The notes under the pieces: model-generated | What the model was told of the DNA's origin: nothing | Databases searched by the model: none | What the model saw: only the letters and a program-made list of their open reading frames with translations | Origin: Rhodoblastus acidophilus | GTDB lineage: Bacteria; Pseudomonadota; Alphaproteobacteria; Rhizobiales; Beijerinckiaceae | NCBI RefSeq assembly: GCF_025961575.1 | Contig: NZ_JAOQNX010000020.1 | Coordinates: forward strand, 40,318 to 104,317 | Reading direction: 5' to 3' | DNA: 64,000 nt | Shown: positions 34,908-44,026 of the stretch, piece after piece | How the letters are laid out: each line of letters opens with the position of its first letter | Numbering within the stretch: the stretch's first letter is position 1 | Translations under genes and position numbers: made by a program

Positions 34908-35672
34908 CTATTCGGAAAAAATGCCTTCGCTGGGGATGCGAAACAGATTTGCGTTGGGCGTGGTCGTCTTGTCGATATTGTGCAGGACGACCAGCGTCTC
35001 ATAGCCCTGCGGGTCCTTGACGGTCCACTGGGTCAGGTTGAAATTCTTCGCGTCAAAGTACAGGCCGATGGTCGAGGTGCCGCCGAATGTGGTGGAATCC
35101 TCGAGAATGATGATGGTCTTGTCCTTGGCCGTGGTGACGTTGGTGATCTTGACGTCCTTCTTCAGATGCACGTCGTTCTTGAGCAGGAATTTCAGCGGGG
35201 TCTGCTCAATGAAATAGGTTTCCTGCGTCTTCAGCTTGCGGTCGCGGATCGCGACGGAGCGGCCGTCGGCGATGATTTCCATGGTCGCGGGCTCCGCATA
35301 TTCAAACCGCATGCGGCCCGGCTTCACCACGTAAAGCTTGCCTTCGGCGCGACGGCCATCCTGTCCGGTCTGGACGAAATCGGCGGTCATGGCGCGCGAG
35401 GAATTGAAATAATCGTCGGCCATCTGAATGGCGACCTCGGGGTCGCTGATCGGGCCGGCAGGCTTGGCCGCCTCTTTCTTGGCGGGCTCCGGCGCGGGGG
35501 CGGGCGCGGGCGCCGCGGCGGGCTCAGGCTTGGCGACCTTCTTGTCGGCGGCGGGCGCGGCTTCGGGTTTGACGACTTTCTTGTCCGAGGGTTTTGTGGT
35601 CTCCGCCAAAACCGGCTGCGCGCCGATCGACAGACTCAGGCCGAACCAAAAAATCGCCTTGCTCAGTTTCAT
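34908..35672 (-). CDS. lolA: LolA-type outer-membrane lipoprotein carrier
   Basis: The 254-residue protein has a signal peptide (about residues 1-23, cleaved at VLAE), a linker of Lys, Pro and Ala repeats (residues 25-75) and a LolA fold: DDYFNSSRAMTADFVQTGQDG, GRMRFEYAEP, then IADGRSVAIRDRK and late strands. It would ferry lipoproteins from LolCDE across the periplasm. The basic-alanine linker is longer than in E. coli LolA. It is transcribed in the same direction as ftsK, 119 bases downstream, a pairing seen in many Gram-negatives. Confidence 0.87.
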   Translation of the reverse strand: MKLSKAIFWFGLSLSIGAQPVLAETTKPSDKKVVKPEAAPAADKKVAKPEPAAAPAPAPAPEPAKKEAAKPAGPISDPEVAIQMADDYFNSSRAMTADFVQTGQDGRRAEGKLYVVKPGRMRFEYAEPATMEIIADGRSVAIRDRKLKTQETYFIEQTPLKFLLKNDVHLKKDVKITNVTTAKDKTIIILEDSTTFGGTSTIGLYFDAKNFNLTQWTVKDPQGYETLVVLHNIDKTTTPNANLFRIPSEGIFSE

Positions 35673-35791
35673 TTGCGGGACCTTCGACCCTCAAACGCCG
35701 GCGAGTGTCGACGCGCGGGGCCTTGCATATCTAAGGAGGAGGGAAACGCACGGCGGGACTATAGAATTTTGTTTGTGGCGGCAATAGGACG

Positions 35792-38107
35792 CTAATCCAC
35801 GTCGCCGCCGACGAGAATCTGGCGCTTGCCCGCATGGTTGGCGGGACCGACAACCCCCTCCTTCTCCATGCGCTCCACCAGGGACGCCGCCTTGTTGTAG
35901 CCGATCTGAAGCCGCCGCTGCACATAAGAGGTAGAGCATTTTTTGTCGCGCAGCACCACCGCCACGGCGCGGTCATAGAGGTCGCCGCCCTCCTCGTCGC
36001 CCATCGGCAACGGGGCGTCCTCGTCCTCGCCATCGTCCTCGACGGTCACGGCGTCGAGATATTCGGGCTGCCCCTGCATTTTGAGATGCGCGACCACCCG
36101 CTCGACCTCGGTGTCCGACACAAACGGGCCGTGGACGCGCACGATGCGGCCGCCGCCGGCCATGTAGAGCATGTCGCCCTGGCCCAGCAGCTGCTCCGCG
36201 CCCATCTCGCCGAGAATGGTGCGGCTGTCGATTTTCGACGTCACCTGGAAGGAAATGCGGGTGGGGAAATTCGCCTTGATCGTGCCGGTGATCACGTCAA
36301 CAGAAGGACGCTGCGTCGCCATGATCAAATGGATGCCGGCGGCGCGCGCCATCTGCGCCAGACGCTGGATCGCGCCTTCGATCTCCTTGCCCGCGACCAT
36401 CATCAGGTCGGCCATTTCGTCGACGATGACGACGATATAGGGCAGGGTGGACAGGTCCATCTGCTCCTGTTCGTAGATCGCCTCGCCGGTCTCGCGGTCA
36501 AAACCGGTTTGCACCGTGCGGGTGATGACCTCGCCCTTGGCGGTCGCCTCCGTCACCCGGGCGTTGAACCCGTCGATGTTGCGGACCCCCAGCTTCGACA
36601 TTTTCTTGTAGCGGTCCTCCATCTCGCGGACCGCCCATTTGAGCGCCACGACCGCCTTTTTCGGGTCGGTGACGACGGGGGTGAGCAGATGGGGGATGCC
36701 GTCGTAAACCGACAGCTCCAGCATTTTGGGGTCGACCATGATCAACCGGCACTCCTGCGGCTTCAGCCTGTAGAGCAGCGACAGGATCATGGTGTTGATG
36801 GCGACCGACTTGCCGGAGCCGGTGGTGCCGGCGACCAGCAGATGCGGCATTTTGGCGAGATCGACGATCACCGGCTCGCCGCCGATGGTTTTGCCGAGCG
36901 CGATGGCCAGCCGGTGCTTGCTGTCGGAAAAATCGGGCGAGGCGATCAGCTCTCGCAAGAAAACCGTTTCGCGGCGCGCATTGGGCAGTTCGATGCCGAT
37001 GGCGTTGCGGCCGGGGACCACGGCGACACGCGCCGAAACCGCCGACATCGAGCGGGCGATGTCGTCGGCGAGGCCGATGACGCGCGAGGATTTGACGCCC
37101 GGGGCGGGCTCGAATTCGAACAGGGTGACGACCGGCCCGGGATGGACGCTGACAATATCGCCCTTCACCGAAAAATCCTCGAGCACGCTCTCGAGCGCGC
37201 TCGCGCCCTGCTCGAGCGTTTCCTGCGAGAACGCGCGCGGACCGACCTTGGGCGGATTGAGCAAGCCCGTCTCGGGCAAGCCGAAAGGACCGTCCGCAAC
37301 CCGCGACGCCGATTCATGCGCGGCGCGGCGCGCGCTGCGGCTGGGCGCCTCGGCGCCCAGGAAGGGGTCCGGTCCCGCCGTCTCCTGGCGGTCGAAGGCA
37401 AAGCCGACCTGCGGTTCGCGGCGATCGATCGGGGCCGCGCGCTTCCAGACGGCCAGACGCTTGAGCGCCGCCAGCGCGCGGCGGAAAAGCGGTTCCTTCT
37501 CGGCGCGCAGGCCGCTGCGCATGTCGCTGGCCGCGGGCTTTTCCCGTTGCGGCAGGTGGCCGAAGCCGGCGGCGATGGACAGCGAAAAAATCGCGGTGAC
37601 GCCGAGCACCAGCGCGGTCAGGGCGAGGCCGGCGCCGGAGAAATACAGCCGCGGCAGCGACAGCACGGCGTCGCCGATCACGCCGCCCATTCCGGTCGGC
37701 AGCGGCCAGCGCTCGGTATTGGGCAGCAGCGAGGCGAGCGCCGCCGAGGCGATGATGCCGAGCAGCCAATAGCCCAGCCGCAGCTTGCCCGCATGGGTCG
37801 GCTGGTGGATCGCCACGCGCCAACCGAAGAAGCCGAGCGGCGCGAGCAGAGCGATGGAACTCACCCCGACCAGCTGCATGACGAGATCGGCGACGATGGC
37901 GCCATGGACGCCGAGGACATTGTGGACCTTGGCGTCGGTCGCATGGTTCAGGCTGGGGTCGTTGATCGACCAGGTCGCCAGCGACGCGCCGAGCGCGACG
38001 GTCGCGCCGATGATGGCGACGCCCATGAGTTCCTGCATGCGGCGCCGCACGAACAGCCGCGCCGACTCGGGCAGGAAATCTCCCAGAGGAAAGGTCGTGG
38101 TGCGCAT
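35792..38107 (-). CDS. ftsK: DNA translocase FtsK
   Basis: The 771-residue protein has four N-terminal membrane segments within about residues 28-190, a short linker, and an FtsK motor with Walker A GTTGSGKS near residue 425 and Walker B VIVDEMADLM near 550. The C-terminal winged-helix gamma domain (about 700-771, YDRAVAVVLRDKKCSTSYVQRRLQIGYNKAA) recognises KOPS and activates XerCD. It pumps chromosome DNA at the septum. It is followed by lolA. The ATG at 38107 has GGGG close upstream. Confidence 0.96.
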   Translation of the reverse strand: MRTTTFPLGDFLPESARLFVRRRMQELMGVAIIGATVALGASLATWSINDPSLNHATDAKVHNVLGVHGAIVADLVMQLVGVSSIALLAPLGFFGWRVAIHQPTHAGKLRLGYWLLGIIASAALASLLPNTERWPLPTGMGGVIGDAVLSLPRLYFSGAGLALTALVLGVTAIFSLSIAAGFGHLPQREKPAASDMRSGLRAEKEPLFRRALAALKRLAVWKRAAPIDRREPQVGFAFDRQETAGPDPFLGAEAPSRSARRAAHESASRVADGPFGLPETGLLNPPKVGPRAFSQETLEQGASALESVLEDFSVKGDIVSVHPGPVVTLFEFEPAPGVKSSRVIGLADDIARSMSAVSARVAVVPGRNAIGIELPNARRETVFLRELIASPDFSDSKHRLAIALGKTIGGEPVIVDLAKMPHLLVAGTTGSGKSVAINTMILSLLYRLKPQECRLIMVDPKMLELSVYDGIPHLLTPVVTDPKKAVVALKWAVREMEDRYKKMSKLGVRNIDGFNARVTEATAKGEVITRTVQTGFDRETGEAIYEQEQMDLSTLPYIVVIVDEMADLMMVAGKEIEGAIQRLAQMARAAGIHLIMATQRPSVDVITGTIKANFPTRISFQVTSKIDSRTILGEMGAEQLLGQGDMLYMAGGGRIVRVHGPFVSDTEVERVVAHLKMQGQPEYLDAVTVEDDGEDEDAPLPMGDEEGGDLYDRAVAVVLRDKKCSTSYVQRRLQIGYNKAASLVERMEKEGVVGPANHAGKRQILVGGDVD

Positions 38108-38197
38108 GAGCCCCGGATTTGCTGCTCGCTGACAAGGATGCGTTCAGCATAGTCCGGCCGGGTTAACCAGCGCTTAACCTTCTGAGGGCGTGCGGAC

Positions 38198-38226
38198 ACA
38201 AAAAAAGCGGCTCGAAAGCCGCTTTG
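38198..38226 (-). terminator. Rho-independent terminator of the carD gene
   Basis: On the minus strand AGCGGCT and AGCCGCT pair around TTCG, with a run of seven T residues after. It lies 20 bases past the stop of the CarD gene. Confidence 0.88.
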
Positions 38227-38245
38227 ATTGGATTTGTTGTCCGCC

Positions 38246-38932
38246 TCAGGCGGCTTCCTCAACGTCGGCGTCATCCACGGGCTCATCGGCCTTGGCGGCG
38301 CGACGCGGGCTTTTCGCCAGCTGTCCTTCGATGACCTTGAGCGACTCGCTGTCGGTCAGCTTCTGCACGACGGCGATTTCGCGGGCCATGCGGTCGAGCG
38401 CGGCCTCGTAGAGCTGCCGCTCGGAATAGGACTGCTCCGGCTGCACCTCGGAACGGTAGAGATCGCGAACGACTTCGGCGATCGCGACGAGATCGCCCGA
38501 GTTGATCTTGGCCTCATATTCCTGGGCGCGGCGCGACCACATGGTGCGCTTGACGCGCGCCCGGCCGGTGAGGGTGTCCAGCGCCTTCTTGACCACGTCG
38601 GCCTCGGCGAGCTTGCGCATGCCGACGGACGCCACTTTCGGCGTCGGCACCTTCAGGGTCATCTTGTCCTTGGAGAAGGAAATGACGTAGAGCTCCAGCT
38701 TGAAGCCGGCGACTTCCTGCTCCTCGATCGCAGTGATCTGACCGACGCCATGCGCCGGATACACAATAAATTCATTGGCCTTGAAGGTCGCTTTCGTCGA
38801 ACCTCCCTTGCCAGTCTTGCTGGCGACGGCCTGAGTCTTTGGGTCATTGGAACGGAGAGCGGCTGCGGCGTTCGCCGGCAAGGAGGGTTTTTTCTGCGTC
38901 ACCTTGAACCATTCGCTAAGGTTTGAGTTCAA
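38246..38932 (-). CDS. carD: CarD-family transcription regulator (CdnL)
   Basis: The product has 228 residues as called. The RNA-polymerase-interacting N-domain starts at FKANEFIVYPAHGVGQI (about residue 50), with an alpha-helical C-domain ending in an acidic tail (DEPVDDADVEEAA). CarD/CdnL binds the polymerase beta subunit and stabilises open complexes at rRNA-type promoters. The called start is a TTG at 38932 with a poor site; a GTG at 38902 (VTQKKPS) is a reasonable alternative. A terminator follows. Its own promoter must lie in the 500-base gap upstream. Confidence 0.9.
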   Translation of the reverse strand: MNSNLSEWFKVTQKKPSLPANAAAALRSNDPKTQAVASKTGKGGSTKATFKANEFIVYPAHGVGQITAIEEQEVAGFKLELYVISFSKDKMTLKVPTPKVASVGMRKLAEADVVKKALDTLTGRARVKRTMWSRRAQEYEAKINSGDLVAIAEVVRDLYRSEVQPEQSYSERQLYEAALDRMAREIAVVQKLTDSESLKVIEGQLAKSPRRAAKADEPVDDADVEEAA

Positions 38933-39459
38933 ATCTTCAGTGCAGGAACTGTCGGTCCCGGGCTGAGTCTTCGAGAGGGCGGGGGCCGCCCGTTCAGCCC
39001 TTACGGACTGAAATCGCTTTCAAACGCGTGTGTCGATGGGCGTTCCCTTTGCTTGCTTACGAGCGGCGCAAAGACTGTTTCTTGGACTGTTGCCGGTCCG
39101 ATTGTTTCCAGTCCGACCCTGAAGGGCTCCAGGCGAACGGACCTTTGGTCTTTCGAGTCTGCGCCTTTCAAGTCGAGTCTGCGCCTTTCAAGCGCGCAAG
39201 TCCCATCAAGCCCGCAAGGCCCGGGAGGCGTCATGGACGTCAGGCAAAAACAGGTCCCGCGCCTAAGCGGGGACCCGGCCGTGCGTCGATTATTCCTCGT
39301 GAGATGAGCTTGCTGAGCTTTCCGACGGTTGCGTAAGCTTCAATATCATAAGTTAACGAACGAATCAAAGGATTATTGACCCGCCAAAAATATCAGGCAG
39401 TCAATGGTTAAGATCGGGGCCGCAGGAGCCCGCTCGGGTCCCTGCGGCAAAACCTTGTT
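38933..39459. other. Non-coding stretch between carD and fdxA
   Basis: No supported gene is seen. A perfect 20-bp tandem repeat lies at 39154-39193, and a GCCGCAGG/CCTGCGGC inverted repeat near 39420-39450 lies just after the fdxA stop without a U-tract. A 77-codon minus-strand frame at 39001-39234 lacks a ribosome-binding site and coding character. Confidence 0.55.
39154..39193. repeat. Two 20-bp tandem units in non-coding DNA
   Basis: CGAGTCTGCGCCTTTCAAGT is followed directly by CGAGTCTGCGCCTTTCAAGC; the two units differ at the last base only. Confidence 0.85.
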
Positions 39460-39798
39460 TCAGTCGCCCTTGCCGGGGGCCTTGCTGAAGAACGCTTCGA
39501 GCTTGCCTTCGCGACCGTCATATTCCTTGGCCTGGGCCATGGCTTCGCGCTTGATGGTGACGTTCGGCCAAACCTGCGCATATTCGGCGTTCAGCTTCAG
39601 CCACTTCTCGAGATCCGGCTCGGTGTCCGGCTTGATGGCTTCGGCCGGGCACTCCGGCTCGCAGACGCCGCAGTCAATGCACTCGTCGGGGTGGATGACG
39701 AGCATGTTTTCGCCCTCGTAGAAACAATCCACAGGGCACACCTCGACGCAATCCATGTACTTACACATGATGCAATTGTCGACGACGACGTAGGTCAT
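39460..39798 (-). CDS. fdxA: 7Fe-8S ferredoxin FdxA
   Basis: The 112-residue protein carries Cys9, Cys17, Cys21 (3Fe-4S, with the bacterial C-x-x-x-x-x-x-x-C-x-x-x-CP layout) and Cys40, Cys43, Cys46, Cys50 ([12 protein letters not shown], 4Fe-4S). It shuttles electrons in the cytoplasm. The ATG at 39798 follows GGGGAGAGGA; the open frame has seven more codons upstream, not needed. FdxA genes often travel with carD in alphaproteobacteria; here the two lie 528 bases apart with both on the minus strand. Confidence 0.96.
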   Translation of the reverse strand: MTYVVVDNCIMCKYMDCVEVCPVDCFYEGENMLVIHPDECIDCGVCEPECPAEAIKPDTEPDLEKWLKLNAEYAQVWPNVTIKREAMAQAKEYDGREGKLEAFFSKAPGKGD

Positions 39799-39905
39799 TA
39801 TCCTCTCCCCGCGCGACAAGGGACCGCGCGATCAACTTCTGGCGTGCGGGTAGCTAGCGCTTTTGTTGATCTCATGCAAGCCGCGCGTGGCGCGCATAGC
39901 CCGAA

Positions 39906-41789
39906 TTATCGGCGGCCCCGCCGGCCTGTTTGCGTATCCGCAAAAAGCTCCGCGAGCTTCTCGGTCATGGCGCCGCCCAGCTCCTCCGCATCGACGAGCG
40001 TCAGCGCGCGGCTGTAATAGCGCGTCACGTCATGTCCAATGCCGATCGCCAGAAGTTCAACGCGGCCCTGGCTTTCGATTTGCGCGATCATATGGCGCAG
40101 GTGTTTCTCGAGATAATGACCGGGATTCACCGAAAGCGTGGAATCGTCCACCGGCGCGCCGTCGGAAATCATCATCAGGATCTTGCGTTGCTCGGGGCGC
40201 CCGAGCAGTCTCTTGTAGGCCCAGTCCAGCGCCTCGCCGTCGATGTTCTCCTTGAGCAGGCCCTCGCGCATCATCAGGCCGAGGTTTTTCCGCGCCCGCC
40301 GCCAGGGCGCGTCCGCCGCCTTGTAGACAATATGCCGCAGGTCATTGAGCCGACCCGGATTTTGCGGCTTGCCGGCGGCGAGCCAGGTCTCGCGGGCCTG
40401 CCCGCCCTTCCACGCCTTGGTGGTGAATCCCAGGATCTCCACCTTGACGCCGCAGCGCTCCAGCGTGCGCGCCAGAATGTCGGCGCAGGTCGCCGCCACC
40501 GTGATCGGACGCCCCCGCATCGAGCCGGAATTGTCGATCAGCAGGGTCACCACGGTGTCGCGGAAATCGGTGTCCTTCTCGCGCTTGAACGACAGGGGCG
40601 TCTGCGCGTCGATGACGACGCGCGACAGACGCGCCGGATCGAGAATGCCTTCCTCGAGATCGAACTCCCAGGCGCGGTTTTGCTGCGCCATCAGCCGCCG
40701 CTGCAGCCGGTTGGCGAGCCGCGCCACCACGGCGGACAGGTTCTGCAGCTGCTTGTCGAGATAGGCGCGCAGCCGCCCCAGCTCCTCGGAATCGCAGAGA
40801 TCCTCGGCATTGACCGTCTCGTCGAATTGCGGCGCATAGGCCTTGTAGTCGAGGCCGGCGGGCAGGACATTGGGCTGCGGCGGGCGGCGCGTTCCCGAGG
40901 GTTCGTCGCTGTCGCCGGGGGTGAGATCGTCGGGCGCCTCGCCGGGCGGCCCGCTCTCCATTTCGCCCTGCACATCGGGCGCGGCCTCGTCGGACTCTTC
41001 GACCCGCTCGCTCTGCATCTGCTCGAAGGCTTCCTTGTCGCCTTCGCCATCCGCATCGGACGTGTCCGTCTCCGGATTGTCCTCGGATTCCTCCTCGTCC
41101 TCGTCGATGCGTTCGTCGCCCTTTTCGGCGAGTTCGAGATCTTCGAGAATGCTGCGCACCACCCTGGCGAAGCCGCGCTGGTCCTCGAGCGCGTCGGTGA
41201 GCTTCGTCAGCCGGTCGCCGCCGATCCGCGCGTGAATCGCGTCGCGCCAGAGGTCGACGACGGCGCGCGCGGAATCGGGCGTCGGCTGTCCGGTAAATTG
41301 TTCGCGGGCGAGCAGGGCCAGCGCGTCTTCGAGCGGGGCGTCGTCGCGCGCGCGCACGGAGGCGAGGCCGGCGCGCTGGTAGCGGTCGTCCAGGGCGGCG
41401 TGCAGGTTTTGCGCGACGCCGACCATGCGCCGCGCCCCGATACATTCGACGCGGGTCTGTTCCAAAGCGTCGAACACGGCGCGGCCGGTCTCGCCCTGCG
41501 GCATGACCTTTTGATGCAGCCGCGCGTCATGGCAGGCGAGGCGCAGCGCCGCGGAATCCGCCTGGCCGCGCAGCACCGTGGCGTCGCGCGCGCTCAGCCG
41601 GCGCGGCGGATCGGGCAGGCGCAGCGCGCCGGGATCGGCCGCCTGGACATAGCCGGGCTTGTCCACGATGAAACTGACGTCGAGTTCGGGCTTGGCCGCC
41701 ATGGCGCGCAGGCAGCCGACCACCGCCCGCTTGAAGGGCTCCGCGGGGCCCTCGCGCGGGGTCGAGGGCTTTTGGTTGGAAAGCGTCAC
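39906..41789 (-). CDS. cobT: Aerobic cobaltochelatase subunit CobT
   Basis: The 627-residue protein has [17 protein letters not shown] at the start, a long acidic middle ([15 protein letters not shown] and following) and a C-terminal von Willebrand A domain with MIDAS motif DNSGSM near residue 420. With CobS it forms the AAA+/vWA chaperone that drives Co insertion into hydrogenobyrinic a,c-diamide by CobN, in aerobic B12 synthesis. The start is a GTG at 41789 with GAGG; the frame extends past the cobS stop to 41903 without support. cobS is 17 bases upstream. cobN is not in the window. Confidence 0.95.
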   Translation of the reverse strand: MTLSNQKPSTPREGPAEPFKRAVVGCLRAMAAKPELDVSFIVDKPGYVQAADPGALRLPDPPRRLSARDATVLRGQADSAALRLACHDARLHQKVMPQGETGRAVFDALEQTRVECIGARRMVGVAQNLHAALDDRYQRAGLASVRARDDAPLEDALALLAREQFTGQPTPDSARAVVDLWRDAIHARIGGDRLTKLTDALEDQRGFARVVRSILEDLELAEKGDERIDEDEEESEDNPETDTSDADGEGDKEAFEQMQSERVEESDEAAPDVQGEMESGPPGEAPDDLTPGDSDEPSGTRRPPQPNVLPAGLDYKAYAPQFDETVNAEDLCDSEELGRLRAYLDKQLQNLSAVVARLANRLQRRLMAQQNRAWEFDLEEGILDPARLSRVVIDAQTPLSFKREKDTDFRDTVVTLLIDNSGSMRGRPITVAATCADILARTLERCGVKVEILGFTTKAWKGGQARETWLAAGKPQNPGRLNDLRHIVYKAADAPWRRARKNLGLMMREGLLKENIDGEALDWAYKRLLGRPEQRKILMMISDGAPVDDSTLSVNPGHYLEKHLRHMIAQIESQGRVELLAIGIGHDVTRYYSRALTLVDAEELGGAMTEKLAELFADTQTGRRGRR

Positions 41790-41806
41790 GGGCGGCCTCG
41801 CGCGCG

Positions 41807-42790
41807 TCAGCTCAACGCCACATTCACCGCCGATTCCGGCAGGTCCTTGCCAAAGCAGCGCTGATAGAATTCCGCGACCAGCGGACGTTCGAGCTCGTCG
41901 CATTTGTTGAGGAAGGTCAGGCGGAAGGCGAAGCCGACATCGCCGAAAATCCCGGTGTTTTCGGCCCAGGTGATCACCGTGCGCGGGCTCATCACCGTCG
42001 AAAGGTCGCCGGCCATGAAGGCGTTGCGGGTGAGATCGGCGACGCGCACCATCTTGCCGATCATGTCGACGCCCTCGGGTCCCACCTGCTTGACCTTGGC
42101 GGCGACAATGTCGACCTCCTTGTCGTGCGGCAGATAGTTCAGCGTGGTGACGATCGACCAGCGGTCCATCTGGCCCTGGTTGATCTGCTGGGTGCCGTGA
42201 TAGAGCCCCGACGTGTCGCCGAGCCCGATGGTGTTGGCGGTGGCGAACAGGCGGAAGGCCGGATGCGGCTTGATCACCCGGTTCTGGTCGAGCAGGGTCA
42301 GGCGGCCGGACACTTCGAGCACGCGCTGGATCACGAACATCACATCGGGACGGCCCGCGTCATATTCGTCGAAGCACAAAGCGACATTGTTCTGCAGCGC
42401 CCAGGGCAGAATGCCGTCGCGGAATTCCGTGACCTGCTTGCCGTCCTTGAGAACGATGGCGTCCTTGCCGACGAGATCGACGCGCGAGACATGGCTGTCG
42501 AGATTGACGCGCACGCAGGGCCAGTTCAGCCGGGCGGCGACCTGCTCGATATGGGTCGATTTGCCGGTGCCGTGATAGCCGGTGACCATCACGCGGCGAT
42601 TGGAGGCGAAGCCGGCGAGAATGGCGAGCGTGGTGGTGCGGTCGAACAGATAATCCGGGTCAAGTTCCGGGACATGTTCGCTTTTCTTGGAATAGGCGGG
42701 CGCCTTCAGGTCGGAGTCGAAGCCAAAAGTCTGGCGAACCGAAATGACCGTATCCGGAATCGAGGGCGGGGGCGGTGTCAAAGACGTCAA
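41807..42790 (-). CDS. cobS: Aerobic cobaltochelatase subunit CobS
   Basis: The 327-residue AAA+ ATPase has Walker [10 protein letters not shown] at about residues 70-78, Walker [10 protein letters not shown] near 140 and a sensor-type TANTIGLGD motif. CobS-CobT hexamers use ATP to drive CobN in cobalt chelation. The N-terminal 45 residues ([23 protein letters not shown]) are those of alphaproteobacterial CobS. The start is a TTG at 42790 after an AGGA. It leads the cobS-cobT pair and is preceded by a J-domain gene. Confidence 0.96.
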   Translation of the reverse strand: MTSLTPPPPSIPDTVISVRQTFGFDSDLKAPAYSKKSEHVPELDPDYLFDRTTTLAILAGFASNRRVMVTGYHGTGKSTHIEQVAARLNWPCVRVNLDSHVSRVDLVGKDAIVLKDGKQVTEFRDGILPWALQNNVALCFDEYDAGRPDVMFVIQRVLEVSGRLTLLDQNRVIKPHPAFRLFATANTIGLGDTSGLYHGTQQINQGQMDRWSIVTTLNYLPHDKEVDIVAAKVKQVGPEGVDMIGKMVRVADLTRNAFMAGDLSTVMSPRTVITWAENTGIFGDVGFAFRLTFLNKCDELERPLVAEFYQRCFGKDLPESAVNVALS

Positions 42791-42872
42791 GGGCTCAGTC
42801 CTGAATTTCGCGCGGCGTCCCGCCAGCGACTAAAGTGAGGCGCGCGGGGAGCCGGATTGCGAGGAAAGCTTG

Positions 42873-43451
42873 TCACACGGCGCGGAAGGAACGCAAGACA
42901 TTATAGGCGTTGATGATCTCGCGCAGCCTGTCCTCGTTGGAGCGGTCGCCGCCATTCGCGTCGGGATGCAGCCGCTTGACCAGCTCCTTGTAGCGCACCT
43001 TGATCTCGCCGGGACCGGCGTCATCGTCGAGGCCAAGGATATGAAGGGCCTTTCGCGCGACAACCCCGTGTCGCGGCGCGCGGTTCCGGGCGGTTTTCGC
43101 CTGCATGTGGAACGGGTCGGCCATGCCCGGGCTCGCCGGTCCCGCGCGATTGGCCCCCATTTTCCAGGTGGGGCGATGGCCGGTGACGGCGTCCTTCTGG
43201 TAACGCAGCACGTCCTCGTCGCTCATGCCATTGAAATAATTGTAGGTTGCATTGTATTCACGCACATGGTCGAGGCAAAAGCAGAAATACTGGCCTTCGC
43301 GCAGCCGGCCCATGGGCGCCCGGAACTCGCCGACCGCCTGGCATCCGGGATGCGCGCAGACCGGCCCGCGCGCCGCCGCTGGAGCGGGCTGTTCGCTCTT
43401 GGCTTCGCGCCGAGTCCTGATACGGTCGAACAGAGGTGAGTTGAGATTCAT
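42873..43451 (-). CDS. J-domain (DnaJ-like) protein
   Basis: The 192-residue protein has a zinc-like CAHPGCQAVGEFRAP and CFCLDHVREYNATYNYF N-terminal segment (residues 30-75), then a C-terminal J domain with ALHILGLDDDAGPGEIKVRYKELVKRLHPDANGGD, containing the HPD motif near residue 165. It would stimulate a DnaK-family chaperone. This orphan J protein is conserved upstream of cobS in many alphaproteobacteria. The ATG at 43451 has a weak site. A frame from 43925 is not coding. Confidence 0.87.
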   Translation of the reverse strand: MNLNSPLFDRIRTRREAKSEQPAPAAARGPVCAHPGCQAVGEFRAPMGRLREGQYFCFCLDHVREYNATYNYFNGMSDEDVLRYQKDAVTGHRPTWKMGANRAGPASPGMADPFHMQAKTARNRAPRHGVVARKALHILGLDDDAGPGEIKVRYKELVKRLHPDANGGDRSNEDRLREIINAYNVLRSFRAV

Positions 43452-43556
43452 GGTTCGGCACAATATGGCGTGGTCGGCGCCGCGGGCAAGGACAGGATTG
43501 AGATTAAATCCTGTTGACTTACCAAATTGCCGGCAAACCGGGGCACAGGGGAAAAA

Positions 43557-43841
43557 ATGACGGTCAGTGTTCGCGAACGCATGGAAAGCAAGCTGCGGCA
43601 GGCGTTTCACGCCGCCGAGGTCGAGGTGATCGACGAGTCGCACAAGCATGCCGGCCACATCGTCCATGAGGGCGGCGCGCCCCATGGCGGCGAAACCCAT
43701 TTTCGCGTGCGCATCGTCTCGCCCGATTTCGCCGGCAAGAGCCGCGTCGAGCGGCATCGCGCCGTCAATGCGCTGTTCGCCGAGGAATTCGCGGCCGGCG
43801 TCCACGCCCTGGCGCTGGAGACGCGCGCGCCCGGCGAATAG
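43557..43841 (+). CDS. bolA: BolA family protein
   Basis: The 94-residue protein reads as BolA: RMESKLRQAFHAAEVEVIDESHKHAGH, then GETHFRVRIVSPDFAGKSRVERHRAVNALFAEEF (landmarks within residues 8-85). BolA binds Fe-S clusters with monothiol glutaredoxins and affects morphology under stress. The ATG at 43557 is preceded by GGGG. The gene is divergent from the J-domain gene, 105 bases apart. Confidence 0.93.
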   Translation: MTVSVRERMESKLRQAFHAAEVEVIDESHKHAGHIVHEGGAPHGGETHFRVRIVSPDFAGKSRVERHRAVNALFAEEFAAGVHALALETRAPGE

Positions 43842-44026
43842 CTTTGCGCAAGGCTTTCGGCCGCTATTGCGGGATGCTCGGACGCGAAGCGTCATGAAAT
43901 CGCCGCAAGGGGCGTTCATCGGCATCAGGACGGTTTTGGCGCCTTGATTTGACCGCGCCGCCGTTCATAACTCGCTTTGCTCGACGCGGCTTTGCTGGAA
44001 ACGCGATTTGGGGGTTGCGGAACGTC

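Noticed and set aside
35834..38152. Plus-strand open frame of 772 codons opposite ftsK
   Set aside because: FtsK on the minus strand has all its motifs; the opposite frame shows none and has a shadow composition.
39001..39234. Minus-strand 77-codon frame between carD and fdxA
   Set aside because: No Shine-Dalgarno sequence, no recognisable motif, and it contains the 20-bp tandem repeat.
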